Below are positions 28,551-36,629 of a stretch of DNA of 40,271 bases, one piece after another; the first letter of the stretch is position 1, and every line of letters starts with the position of its first letter. The notes beneath the pieces were generated by a model that was not told the DNA's origin, did no database searches, and saw nothing but the letters and a program-made list of their open reading frames with translations. The position numbers and the translations under genes are program-made. The DNA is from Psychrobacillus soli (GTDB lineage Bacteria; Bacillota; Bacilli; Bacillales_A; Planococcaceae). Location: positions 1 through 40,271 of the forward strand of contig NZ_VDGG01000035.1 of the NCBI RefSeq assembly GCF_006861775.1, written 5' to 3'.

Positions 28551-28781
28551 TTATTCCTCTTCAATCCTTCCAAAAACTTCATCTTTTGTTTGGTCGAATG
28601 CTTTTTGTAAATTACGTTTGTATAATTCTTTATCTTTTCCATCCAAATTTGGTGCATTACTTATTTCTTCTTCATGGTGTTTAAAAATAGCGCTAAGTGA
28701 TGTTGATTCATTTGCTACACTGTTTGTCATTAATGTATGTTTAAAATTTTCGACATAATATTCTTTTGTTCCAACTGTCAT
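28551..28781 (-). CDS. Small hypothetical protein (76 aa)
   Basis: 76 residues beginning MTVGTKEYYVENFKHTLMTN, with AAAGGAAG about eight nt before the ATG. Acidic and predicted mostly helical (two or three helices; SLSAIFKHHEEEISN, DKELYKRNLQKAFDQTKDEVFGRIEEE). No signal peptide, membrane segment or recognised motif. It stands alone between repeat copy D and a terminator. A real gene is likely from RBS and composition; function unknown. Confidence 0.6.
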   Translation of the reverse strand: MTVGTKEYYVENFKHTLMTNSVANESTSLSAIFKHHEEEISNAPNLDGKDKELYKRNLQKAFDQTKDEVFGRIEEE

Positions 28782-28810
28782 GTCCTAACTTCCTTTCCAT
28801 CGTGAACATA

Positions 28811-28848
28811 AAAAGCATCTTCCCTTAGTTGTTACAAAGGAAGATGCT
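28811..28848 (-). terminator. Terminator downstream of the cobalamin riboswitch transcript
   Basis: Minus strand GCATCTTCC ... GGAAGATGC followed by TTTTT; it starts at the stop codon of the short frame below, so the riboswitch transcript is only about 400 nt long. Confidence 0.85.
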
Positions 28849-29014
28849 AATTCAAGTGAATGAATATGGTTGATTGTTGTCGTGACGAATAATACGTAAA
28901 GAAAAGAAAACCACTATAAACGGCATAGTGAAATAAGAGGAGTCGATTCCTCCAGTGTTTCTTTCCGATTACGTTTTTTCGTACGACAGCAATTTCAAGC
29001 AGTTGCTTGTTCAT
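28847..29014 (-). CDS. Short ORF downstream of the cobalamin riboswitch (uncertain)
   Basis: A 55-codon frame from ATG 29014 (60 codons if the in-frame GTG at 29029, inside the RBS, is used). It begins MNKQLLEIAVVRKNVIGKKH and has one hydrophobic stretch (LLLFHYAVYSGFLFFTYY, about residues 25-42). AGGAGGTG lies 12 nt upstream of the ATG, which is rather far. It is the only frame between the riboswitch and its terminator. It does not resemble a B12 gene I know (CbtB-size, but without its motifs). It may be a small membrane protein or the remnant of a deleted B12-regulated gene. Confidence 0.4.
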   Translation of the reverse strand: MNKQLLEIAVVRKNVIGKKHWRNRLLLFHYAVYSGFLFFTYYSSRQQSTIFIHLN

Positions 29015-29049
29015 AGCTGCACTTAACACCTCCTATTCCGCGTAGGTTT

Positions 29050-29228
29050 TGGTGTGTACTTGAAATAGGCAGGTCTCCTGGCTCATGATCATCACTTTTC
29101 TTTCCCTTCCCATTAAGGATTAACAGTGGATTTGAAAGAATGCTCCCATTTACAGTTGCGGGACAGCGTCGGTTTTTCACCGAACTTCCCTTTTAAGCTA
29201 TTTTACAAAAGGAAAATAGCACCTAAAT
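29050..29228 (-). promoter_or_regulatory. Cobalamin (AdoCbl) riboswitch
   Basis: On the minus strand: GGTGCTATTTTCC start, AAAAGGGAAGTTCGGTGAAAA, CCGACGCTGTCCCGCAACTGTAA, and the B12 box AGCCAGGAGACCTGCCT (29083-29067). These are the conserved blocks of the cobalamin aptamer in correct order and spacing. No terminator is seen between the aptamer and the AGGAGGTG at about 29030, so control may be on translation. It points away from the MFS gene at 29358. Confidence 0.95.
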
Positions 29229-29357
29229 CTACACGTTATTCAGTTGTACTTTTACTATATCATAGATAAAGTAGAAGCATTTTTTTTGTAAACAATCGCA
29301 AATTTGGACAAGAAAACGGCGTTCACCCTTTCTATAATCAATAGGAGGGGGAGAAAA

Positions 29358-30590
29358 ATGACTATAATGAAGACAAAAAATCCGTATCAAGTTTATATTT
29401 ATACTTGTTTTTTATCGCAATTATTTTTTACATTTATTTTCACTGTAAATTTGTTATATCAAGTGAAAATTGTCATGCTTGATCCACTGCAACTTGTTTT
29501 AGTAGGAACTGTTTTGGAACTATCCGTTTTTCTATTTGAAATTCCAACTGGAGTAATTTCGGATTTAAAAAGCCGGAAGCTCTCCGTTATAATTGGGTAC
29601 TTTTTAATAGGGGGTGGTTTTTTAATCGAGGGGTTATTCCCTTATTTTACGACTGTCCTTTTAGCACAAGTTGCATGGGGGATTGGTTATACTTTTACTA
29701 GTGGTTCCCTGCAGGCTTGGATTGCAGATGAAGTAGGGGAAGAACGTGCTTCATTAGCATTTATAAGAGGAGCAAAGGCCGGTAATCTTGGGCAAGTCAT
29801 AGCGATACCTCTAAGTATATTAACGGGTCTTTATATGATTAATCTACCAATCATTATTGGCGGACTTTGTATGGTTGGGTTGGCGGTATATTTAATCCTA
29901 TTTATGAAGGAAGAAAACTTTAAACCATTGGATAAAACGGAGAGAACATCTACTTGGGAAAGTATGAAGGGGAGTATGGGGAAAATTATTTTTCATTCTA
30001 GAACTAGCTTTATTATAAGAATGCTTTTCCTTATTGCTTTATTCGTTGGATTTTATAGTGAAGGATTCGATCGTTTATGGATGTCCCATTTTTTTGATGT
30101 ATCTAATTTAGTAGCGCTAACGGATGAAAAGCTAGTTTTATTAACTGGGGGTATTCAATTTATGGTTGTGCTAATTTCTTTTGTAGTACTCCATTTAATG
30201 AATAGAGGCTCTATCCATCTAAATTTAAAGCATATTTATGCCGTCCTGTTTACGTGTAGCTTATTTATTATTGCTTCATTAATCGGCTTTGCATTGTCAA
30301 CTTATGCCATTGGTTTATTAGTATTTTATATCATTATTCAAGTAACAAGAAAAGTGATGTATCCGCTAGAGGATATTTGGCTGAACAAGGTTATTCCAGA
30401 ATCCTCTACTCGTGCAACATTTTTTTCCGTAAAAGGCCAAGTAGATGCTATCGGTCAAATTGGAGGAGGACCTGTAATTGGTTATGTTGCAACAAATTTT
30501 ACGATAAAAACAGCGATTGTTGTTAGCGCCATTTTGTTAACTCCAGTTCTATTTTTATATAATATCATTTTGAAAAAGCATCAGTCTTGA
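29358..30590 (+). CDS. MFS transporter
   Basis: 410 residues from the ATG at 29358, which follows AGGAGGGGG at seven nt; an upstream in-frame ATG at 29304 lacks an RBS. Twelve hydrophobic segments fit the major facilitator superfamily. Motif-A-like sequence EIPTGVISDLKSRKLSVIIGYFL occupies the loop after helix 2, as in drug/proton antiporters. WGIGYTFTSGSLQAWIADEVGEERASLAFIRG resembles members annotated as multidrug or tetracycline-type efflux proteins. Substrate unknown. Although next to the cobalamin riboswitch, it is on the opposite strand. Confidence 0.85.
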   Translation: MTIMKTKNPYQVYIYTCFLSQLFFTFIFTVNLLYQVKIVMLDPLQLVLVGTVLELSVFLFEIPTGVISDLKSRKLSVIIGYFLIGGGFLIEGLFPYFTTVLLAQVAWGIGYTFTSGSLQAWIADEVGEERASLAFIRGAKAGNLGQVIAIPLSILTGLYMINLPIIIGGLCMVGLAVYLILFMKEENFKPLDKTERTSTWESMKGSMGKIIFHSRTSFIIRMLFLIALFVGFYSEGFDRLWMSHFFDVSNLVALTDEKLVLLTGGIQFMVVLISFVVLHLMNRGSIHLNLKHIYAVLFTCSLFIIASLIGFALSTYAIGLLVFYIIIQVTRKVMYPLEDIWLNKVIPESSTRATFFSVKGQVDAIGQIGGGPVIGYVATNFTIKTAIVVSAILLTPVLFLYNIILKKHQS

Positions 30591-30609
30591 TACTGATGCT
30601 TTCATTTTT
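30576..30609 (+). terminator. Terminator overlapping the end of the MFS gene
   Basis: AAAGCATCAGT pairs perfectly with ACTGATGCTTT and continues into CATTTTT; the left arm includes the last codons. Confidence 0.85.
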
Positions 30610-30653
30610 CAGGCTTTGACGTTTCCTTGAATGAAATTTAATAATTACCTATT

Positions 30654-31073
30654 CTATTGCGAGATAATATATTTTTCTTTGAATGTTGGACTTAATTCAC
30701 TCCATACATCAAATTTATTGCCATCTAAGTCATAGAAAACAAAGTTCTTTCCAGTATGTCCTCTGTCTTCGATTTCTCCCACTTTTATCTGTTTATCAAT
30801 AAAATCACGATGAATAGCTTTTAGCGAATTTAATCCATCTACTTCAAATGTTATGGAGAAACGCTCTTGATCATAGATATCATAGAAGTTAGAGCTTTGA
30901 CCTGCTTTAGATTTAACAAGAAAAATACTTTGGTTAGCAAAGTTTAGAATTGCTTTGTCTTCATCTGTATAACTTAACTCAGCACCTAATTTATTTATAT
31001 ACCATTCTGCAGAAATTTCTATATTAGTTACCGGTATATATGTAGTTCCTATTCTTAATAATTTGTCATTCAT
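30654..31073 (-). CDS. VOC (glyoxalase/bleomycin-resistance-like) family protein
   Basis: 139-residue single-chain VOC protein with two beta-alpha-beta-beta-beta modules (about 1-60 and 70-130). TTYIPVTNIEISAEWYINKLGAELSY opens the first and VFYDLDGNKFDVWSE ends the second, as in glyoxalase-fold proteins. The first metal ligand position has no clear His/Glu, and function cannot be assigned. AGGAGGAAAC precedes the ATG. Single gene. Confidence 0.85.
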   Translation of the reverse strand: MNDKLLRIGTTYIPVTNIEISAEWYINKLGAELSYTDEDKAILNFANQSIFLVKSKAGQSSNFYDIYDQERFSITFEVDGLNSLKAIHRDFIDKQIKVGEIEDRGHTGKNFVFYDLDGNKFDVWSELSPTFKEKYIISQ

Positions 31074-31158
31074 CTAGTTTCCTCCTGTTAGTATGTATAA
31101 ATAATTCTATTCTCTATTAAATTGACTTTACCTTTATTTCTTCTTTAATAAATTAATA

Positions 31159-31184
31159 AGCCTCACTCTAAGGTGAGTGAGGCT
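31159..31184 (-). terminator. Terminator-like hairpin between AraC-type and VOC genes
   Basis: AGCCTCACTC pairs with GAGTGAGGCT; on the minus strand it runs into TTATTAATTTATT. It would end the AraC-type transcript. Confidence 0.6.
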
Positions 31185-31320
31185 CCTATTCTGACGATCA
31201 GTATTGTCAAATAGTTATGAGAAAAACGAAGGGAGATCTATTCAGATGATTAATCTGTTTCTCCCTATATATTTACCACGCAGGAAAAAGACGAAACTAG
31301 TAATATTTATCGAATTTAGT

Positions 31321-32241
31321 TTAGTCCATTTCTCTTTTCTTAATCGGTAAGTAAATTTCCATATATATTTTTTCATATTCCCAGTCATGGCAGTGTTCGT
31401 CATAATATTCAAAGTCATAGACGTTTTCATCGACCTCGTAATGAGATTTTGGTAACCAATCCTCCAAAATATATTGCCAAGTTCCTTTGATAGAATGGAC
31501 GAATTGTTCCACTTCCACGAGTGGGGTTTTAAAAACTGCATATGTTGCTGCTGGGATTTTCAACTTTGTCAGTTCTTTAGGAAGATGGATATCTTGGTCG
31601 TAGTTTACAGCAAATAAATAAGTAAAGCTTTCTTTCAATTCGGTTCCACTTAGATTAATGCAATATTCCCCATGCTTTTCAGGAGACAATAGATTGTACA
31701 GAGTTCTTTCGATTGCTTCATCAGCTGAAATCCTTTGCTCCCAAAAAGCGGGTGCATCCCTTGTATAAGAAACCTTTTCCAAGTAACTCTCAAATGTTTT
31801 CCCAGCAATTTCAAAAGCTTCTTTGTGTACAATTTTTGGTTGCATAACAATTCCACCGGTCTGTTTTTGACGAAGACTGAGTAAATCCAATTTTTGTGGT
31901 AAGGAGATCGGACAATGAAGCTTATATAAACTTGGAGGACTTCCAAAACATTTTTTAAAAGCTTTTGTAAAACCGGAATGCGTTTCAAATCCATAATCTA
32001 GTGCTATTTGAATAATTTTTTTACCTTGGACTAACTCGTACAAAGCGAATTGTAGTTTTCTTTTCTGAACATAGTTCATAACGGTATATCCAATATGTTT
32101 ATCAAAGATTCTATAAAAATGATAAGGAGAATAGCCAACGAGAGTGGCTAGTTCCTCTGGATTAATCTCCTCTTTAATATGTTCGTCTATGTGATCAATT
32201 ACTTGTTGTAGTAATAATAACTGTTGAATAGGGATTGCCAC
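31321..32241 (-). CDS. AraC-family regulator with GyrI-like effector-binding domain
   Basis: 306 residues: two AraC HTH units at about 10-110 (LATLVGYSPYHFYRIFDKHIGYTVMNYVQKRKL, IALDYGFETHSGFTKAFKKCFGSPPSLYK), then a C-terminal GyrI/Rob-like effector domain (about 130-300; YEVDENVYDFEYYDEHCHDWEYEKIYMEIYLPIKK) that binds small molecules in relatives. The start is uncertain: the GTG at 32241 overlaps the apparent RBS AAGGTGG. Divergent from the beta-lactamase-like gene with a shared AT-rich 90-bp promoter region, so regulation of that gene is plausible. A 99-codon frame on the same strand is a shadow. Confidence 0.88.
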   Translation of the reverse strand: MAIPIQQLLLLQQVIDHIDEHIKEEINPEELATLVGYSPYHFYRIFDKHIGYTVMNYVQKRKLQFALYELVQGKKIIQIALDYGFETHSGFTKAFKKCFGSPPSLYKLHCPISLPQKLDLLSLRQKQTGGIVMQPKIVHKEAFEIAGKTFESYLEKVSYTRDAPAFWEQRISADEAIERTLYNLLSPEKHGEYCINLSGTELKESFTYLFAVNYDQDIHLPKELTKLKIPAATYAVFKTPLVEVEQFVHSIKGTWQYILEDWLPKSHYEVDENVYDFEYYDEHCHDWEYEKIYMEIYLPIKKREMD

Positions 32242-32331
32242 CTTTTTAATTTATATACTATTCATAATATATTCTATTATTCGATTATAATAGATTGTAA
32301 TATAATAATTTTAAATTAAGGGGTATAAAAG

Positions 32332-33132
32332 GTGAAAACACTAGTAAATAAAATTCGAAATTTAACTAAACAGTCAGTGGGGACATGGGGAATTGTTTTA
32401 GAAGATTTGGATTTAGGTGAAAAGTGGGTATGGAATGAGGATGAACTATTTTATGCAGCAAGTGTTATAAAAGTACCCATCATGGCTGCAGTTTTCTCGG
32501 CTGTTGAACGCGCGGAACTAGCTTTAACGGATCAAATCATTATAAAAGAAGAAGACCTTGTAGGTGGCTCAGGTGTTCTTCAACATTTAACTCCGGGAAC
32601 GTCACTATCTATTCAGGATACCGTGATGCTGATGATTATTCAAAGTGATAACACAGCAACGAATGTACTAATAGATCAAGTGGGGGTAGAATATATCGTA
32701 CAGACGATGAAAGCAGTAGGTATGGAAAAGAGCACTTTTTACAATAAATTAATGATGAACAAACCTAATCCAAAAGGGTTCAATCAAATAACAGCGTCTG
32801 ATGTTGCAAGACTATTAAGACTGATAGCTACAGGAGAATTAGTGTCTCCAGAAGCTAGTGAGCAGATGACCGCTATTATGAAAAAGCAACAAATAAAAGA
32901 TTGTTTACCAGAAAAACTACCTTCTCCATATTCGAATTTCAATAATGGAATGACTTCCTGGGAACTAGCGCATAAAACAGGTTGGATTCCAGGAACTCGT
33001 CATGATGTTGGCATTTTTTACGTTGGCGAACGGAAACTAGTCGCAACTGTTTTATCAAAGGAAGAAGATGACCTAGTGTCCAAGCGAATTCTAACCGAAA
33101 TTGGAGAGGAAATATATAACTACTTACAGTGA
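32332..33132 (+). CDS. Class A beta-lactamase-like serine hydrolase, cytosolic
   Basis: 266 residues of the penicillin-binding/beta-lactamase fold. SxxK is S44-V-I-K47, SDN is S105-D106-N107, and KTG is K215-T216-G217. The omega-loop Glu of true class A enzymes (ExxLN) is not visible; the loop reads NKLMMNKPNPKGFNQ and is short. There is no signal peptide, so the protein should be cytoplasmic. These points argue against a resistance beta-lactamase and for a peptidase or esterase-like hydrolase. GTG start with GGGG about 10 nt upstream. It lies divergent to an AraC-type regulator and before an RNA methyltransferase gene. Confidence 0.85.
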   Translation: MKTLVNKIRNLTKQSVGTWGIVLEDLDLGEKWVWNEDELFYAASVIKVPIMAAVFSAVERAELALTDQIIIKEEDLVGGSGVLQHLTPGTSLSIQDTVMLMIIQSDNTATNVLIDQVGVEYIVQTMKAVGMEKSTFYNKLMMNKPNPKGFNQITASDVARLLRLIATGELVSPEASEQMTAIMKKQQIKDCLPEKLPSPYSNFNNGMTSWELAHKTGWIPGTRHDVGIFYVGERKLVATVLSKEEDDLVSKRILTEIGEEIYNYLQ

Positions 33133-33152
33133 AGTACAATGAACGAATAGAG

Positions 33153-33185
33153 AACCGATTCCTTCCAAAAGAGGAATCGGTTTTT
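33153..33185 (+). terminator. Terminator of the serine hydrolase gene
   Basis: AACCGATTCC pairs with GGAATCGGTT, then TTTT. It lies in the open frame that continues upstream of the next gene, showing that the upstream part of that frame is not coding. Confidence 0.85.
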
Positions 33186-33221
33186 GCGTGTTATAATAGA
33201 GGTATTATTGGAGGGAATACA

Positions 33222-34175
33222 TTGACGAACTTTAGCCGACAACCGGCATTCATTTATACATTTGCATATAACGATGCAGAACGCTCCCTATGTCATTTAG
33301 AGATGCGCTCTTTTTTTGGAACAGATACAGAGTCAAAAATAGTAAAAAGCGATGTGAAGATAGATCCTAGTAGAAGCCCTTTTATAAAGGGAAGAGTAGA
33401 AGTTTTAGCAGAAGGAGATACTGTGGAAGAAATTATCGCACAGGCGACTGCTTTTGGTAATGAAGAAGAAACAAACAAGGTAATTTTCCTGAAGATTAAT
33501 GATCGACAAGGGAAAGATAAAATTGAAAATCAAGAGCGTCTTCGAATAGAACGAGCAATTGGCAGTGAAATGCAAGGAGACTTCGATTTACATAATCCGG
33601 ATCAACTATATGCAGTCGTTCCATACGGGGGTCGCTGGTACTTTGGAGTGTATACGAAAAGTGAACCTATTTGGTTTAATCATATGAAAAAACCAAGAGA
33701 GTATTCAACTGCACTTAGCACGAGAGTGGCTCGCGCAGTAGCAAATATCGCAGTTCCGCGTCCTGAAGGAATTCGAGCAATCGATCCTTGCTGTGGAATT
33801 GGAACAGTTCTTGTCGAAGCCTTATCAATGGGTATTAATATAGTCGGACGAGATATTAATCCACTCGTTTGCGCTGGCTCTAGAGAGAATATCGCGTATT
33901 TTGGTTTAACGGGGGATGTAAGAAAAAGTGCAATTGAAGACATCACTGAAGACTACGATGTAGCGATAATTGATCTACCTTATAATTTATATACGCATGC
34001 ATCATGGGAAGAACAATTTACGATTTTGAAACATGCTAGAAGAATAGCGGAAAAAGTCATTATTGTCACGATTGAATCGATGGATGAGCGATTAGAATCA
34101 GTAGGTTTTCAAATAATTGATCGTTGTATTACGAAGAAACAACAGTTTTCGCGCGAAATAGTTGTATGTATATAA
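33222..34175 (+). CDS. TRM11/UPF0020-type RNA methyltransferase
   Basis: 317 residues from the TTG at 33222 (TTG-ACG-AAC), preceded by TTGGAGGGAA. The frame is open back to 33129, but that part contains the upstream terminator and a TATAAT. N-terminal half (about 1-165) is a THUMP-like RNA-binding region; the C-terminal half is a Rossmann methyltransferase with DPCCGIGTVLVEAL (SAM motif) and DLPYN as catalytic motif IV, the N-methyltransferase form. Likely modifies tRNA or rRNA guanosine; the exact site is unknown. Confidence 0.85.
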   Translation: MTNFSRQPAFIYTFAYNDAERSLCHLEMRSFFGTDTESKIVKSDVKIDPSRSPFIKGRVEVLAEGDTVEEIIAQATAFGNEEETNKVIFLKINDRQGKDKIENQERLRIERAIGSEMQGDFDLHNPDQLYAVVPYGGRWYFGVYTKSEPIWFNHMKKPREYSTALSTRVARAVANIAVPRPEGIRAIDPCCGIGTVLVEALSMGINIVGRDINPLVCAGSRENIAYFGLTGDVRKSAIEDITEDYDVAIIDLPYNLYTHASWEEQFTILKHARRIAEKVIIVTIESMDERLESVGFQIIDRCITKKQQFSREIVVCI

Positions 34176-34199
34176 AGTAGAGTGAAAGGAGAGCACAGG

Positions 34200-34844
34200 A
34201 TGAAGGATCTATCCATTGTTGGACTTTTAGACGTAATAGGCGAGTTATTTTCAGATGAAGTATCCATTGCTATAACCGATAAAGAAAACTATATCTATTA
34301 TCGACCGAGTAAGCGAATCGATTTGAAAATAACGCCTGGTGATCCTATTGTAGAAGGGACACTTGCTTATAAAGCAATGAGCGGCAAGCAAAAAGTGTCT
34401 GAGTTCATTGACCGCGAATTGTTTGGGGTTCCATATCACGGCATGGCTGTACCTTTTCAACATGAAGGAGAACTGGAAGGTTGTATATTAGCCATTTATC
34501 CAGCATTTACGGAAGGAAAGTCTGTAATAACGATTAAAACGCAAGATGGATGGATTCCTATTTCTTTTTCCGATGTAATTTATTTAGAAGCGAAAGATCG
34601 AAAGACACATATAGTGACGAAGACCTTCTCTGGAATGCATACAAGCTCCTTACAAAACTTTGAGTACCGGCTGCCAAGAGAATCTTTCATACGATGTCAT
34701 CGTTCGTTTATCGTAAATGTTCATCATATAAAGGAAATTTATCCAGACACACATTCTACATTTCTTCTAGCGATGGAAAATGGCGAAAAAGTATCCGTTA
34801 GTCAATCATACTCCAGTTATTTCCGAAAGCTATTAGGATTTTAA
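34200..34844 (+). CDS. LytTR-domain transcriptional regulator
   Basis: 214 residues from ATG 34200, with AAAGGAGAG upstream. The N-terminal 105 residues form a PAS-like sensory domain (SIVGLLDVIGELFSDEVSIAITDKENYIYYRPSKRIDLKI). The C-terminal LytTR domain spans about 113-213 (GWIPISFSDVIYLEAKDRKTHIVTKT, RLPRESFIRCHRSFIVNVHHIKEI, VSVSQSYSSYFRKLLGF). No receiver domain, so it is a one-component regulator sensing a cytosolic signal. The next gene is a CoA-transferase; regulation of it is possible by position only. Confidence 0.88.
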   Translation: MKDLSIVGLLDVIGELFSDEVSIAITDKENYIYYRPSKRIDLKITPGDPIVEGTLAYKAMSGKQKVSEFIDRELFGVPYHGMAVPFQHEGELEGCILAIYPAFTEGKSVITIKTQDGWIPISFSDVIYLEAKDRKTHIVTKTFSGMHTSSLQNFEYRLPRESFIRCHRSFIVNVHHIKEIYPDTHSTFLLAMENGEKVSVSQSYSSYFRKLLGF

Positions 34845-34857
34845 CTAAAATGTGCTT

Positions 34858-34896
34858 GAATAAGGGAAAAGCATGCCCTTATTCCAGCTTTTTTTT
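34858..34896 (+). terminator. Terminator of the LytTR regulator gene
   Basis: GAATAAGGG pairs with CCCTTATTC, followed by CAGC and T8. Confidence 0.85.
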
Positions 34897-34929
34897 AGTA
34901 TGTTTGCATTAGCGAAATAACATACTAAA
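34894..34929. promoter_or_regulatory. Perfect 11-bp inverted repeat upstream of the CoA-transferase
   Basis: TTTAGTATGTT and AACATACTAAA with 14 nt between. The minus strand has A- and T-tracts only at the edges, so it could be a second hairpin or a regulator-binding site. It stands about 143 bp before the CoA-transferase start. Nothing else is recognised in 34930-35060, except a possible CTGTTTTAC / CTGTATTCA direct pair. Confidence 0.45.
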
Positions 34930-35071
34930 AAGGAAAGTGATAAAATATTGCTGCTTTAGTCTTTAATATTTCTGTTTTACTCAATAAAAACCTGTATTCA
35001 TCAAGGTTTCTCTAAATTTCGACAATACACGGTAAAATTAGACATATATATTATAGGAGGGGGATAAAACG

Positions 35072-36589
35072 ATGGAAAAGAATCTTGAGCGCATAAAAGA
35101 TAGTAGCTTACATGATCTTGTTGTACAAGCGGAAAATGCTGCTTCTTGGATTAGAGATGGTATGACTTTAGGTTTAAGTGGATTTACACGTGCGGGTGAC
35201 GCGAAAGCGGTTCCATTTGCATTAGTCGAGCGAGCGAAGAAAGAAAAATTTAAAGTAAATATTTTTACAGGAGCTTCTTTAGGCTCTGATCTGGACAAAG
35301 TATTATCAGAAGCAGGTATTATTAATAAACGCTTACCTTTCCAAGCAGATGCGACAATGCGCAAAAATATTAATGCCGGCAATCATTTATTTGTCGACCA
35401 ACATTTATCTCATACCGCTGAAATGATACGTAACGGAGTCTTACCACAAATTGACTTCGCTATAGTCGAAGCGGTTTCGATTACAGCAGATGGGATGATT
35501 ATTCCTACTACATCTGTTGGAAATTCTTTAGCTTTTGTAACGCACGCAAAAAATATTATTGTAGAGATTAATGTGGATCAATCCGAACAATTAGAAGGTC
35601 TGCATGACTTATATGAACCGGCCGAACAAGGAAGAAGACTTCCGATTCCATTGACGAAAGCAGACGATCGAATCGGTACAGTTGGCATGCCTGTTGATAC
35701 GGATAAAATTAGAGGAATTGTTTTTACCAAATATATGGATTCACCTTCTCCAATTGTTCCGCCTGATCACGAAACGGAAGAAATGGCACAGCATTTAATT
35801 TCTTTCTTACGTGAAGAGGTACATGCAGGTAGACTTTCTAATAATTTAGCTCCTCTTCAAGCGGGAATAGGTTCGGTTGCTAATGCCGTGTTACACGGAC
35901 TGATTGATTCTGAGTTTGAAGATTTACAAGTATACTCTGAAGTGCTACAAGACTCTGTGTTCGAATTAATCGATGCAGGCAAAGTCAATTTTGCATCCGC
36001 ATGTTCCATTACATTGTCAGAAGAGATGATGAAGCAAGTATATGGAAACTTGGAAAAGTATCGAGATAAATTAGTATTACGTCCACAAGAAATTACGAAT
36101 CATCCGGAAATTATTCGTCGACTCGGGTTAATCTCTATTAACACGGCGCTTGAGTTTGATATTTATGGTAACGTCAACTCTACGCATGTTTCTGGAACGA
36201 AAATGATGAATGGTATTGGTGGTTCAGGGGATTTCGCTCGTAATGCAAAACTCGCGATTTTCGTTACAAAGTCTATTGCAAAAGGCGGAAACATTTCCAG
36301 TATTGTACCTTTCGTAGCGCATGTGGACCATACAGAGCATGATGTAGATGTAGTTGTGACAGAACAAGGATATGCCGATCTTCGTGGGTTGGCTCCAAGA
36401 GAACGTGCACAACTAATTATTAATAATTGCGTACATCCAATGTATAAAGCACAATTACGTCAATACTTTGAAGAAGCTTTAACTAGAGGTGGACAAACTC
36501 CACATGTACTTGAAAAAGCATTCTCTTTCCATACAAATTTAGCAAAAAACGGAACTATGCTTGTTGAGGAAGTAAAATCTTACGTATAA
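35072..36589 (+). CDS. Acetyl-CoA hydrolase / succinate:acetate CoA-transferase family protein
   Basis: 505-residue class I CoA-transferase of the Cat1/AarC/ScpC family, moving CoA between succinyl-CoA (or propionyl-CoA) and acetate or succinate. GLSGFTRAGDAKAVP is at 34-48, the likely catalytic Glu is E290 in QVYSEVLQD, oxyanion-site NGIGGSGDF is near 382-390, and VTEQGYADLRGLAPRERA follows. AGGAGGGGG precedes the ATG. Single gene with its own terminator, after a LytTR regulator. Whether it is a true transferase or a hydrolase cannot be told by sequence. Confidence 0.9.
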   Translation: MEKNLERIKDSSLHDLVVQAENAASWIRDGMTLGLSGFTRAGDAKAVPFALVERAKKEKFKVNIFTGASLGSDLDKVLSEAGIINKRLPFQADATMRKNINAGNHLFVDQHLSHTAEMIRNGVLPQIDFAIVEAVSITADGMIIPTTSVGNSLAFVTHAKNIIVEINVDQSEQLEGLHDLYEPAEQGRRLPIPLTKADDRIGTVGMPVDTDKIRGIVFTKYMDSPSPIVPPDHETEEMAQHLISFLREEVHAGRLSNNLAPLQAGIGSVANAVLHGLIDSEFEDLQVYSEVLQDSVFELIDAGKVNFASACSITLSEEMMKQVYGNLEKYRDKLVLRPQEITNHPEIIRRLGLISINTALEFDIYGNVNSTHVSGTKMMNGIGGSGDFARNAKLAIFVTKSIAKGGNISSIVPFVAHVDHTEHDVDVVVTEQGYADLRGLAPRERAQLIINNCVHPMYKAQLRQYFEEALTRGGQTPHVLEKAFSFHTNLAKNGTMLVEEVKSYV

Positions 36590-36592
36590 TGC

Positions 36593-36627
36593 AAAAACCG
36601 ATCTCATTTCTTATGAGATCGGTTTTT
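36593..36627. terminator. Bidirectional terminator
   Basis: AAAAACCGATCTCAT pairs perfectly with ATGAGATCGGTTTTT across a 5-nt loop, between the convergent CoA-transferase and YitT genes. Confidence 0.92.
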
Positions 36628-36629
36628 GA

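Noticed and set aside
27630-28610. Several 60-77 codon frames around repeat copies C and D
   Set aside because: They coincide with the hairpins and linkers, differ between copies and lack ribosome binding sites.
29050-29357. Cobalamin riboswitch controlling the MFS gene at 29358
   Set aside because: The aptamer reads in the correct direction only on the minus strand, away from the MFS gene.
31242-31541. 99-codon frame on the minus strand
   Set aside because: Overlaps the 3' end of the AraC-type gene in another frame; composition is shadow-like.
32332-33132. Antibiotic-resistance class A beta-lactamase
   Set aside because: No signal peptide and no omega-loop glutamate motif.
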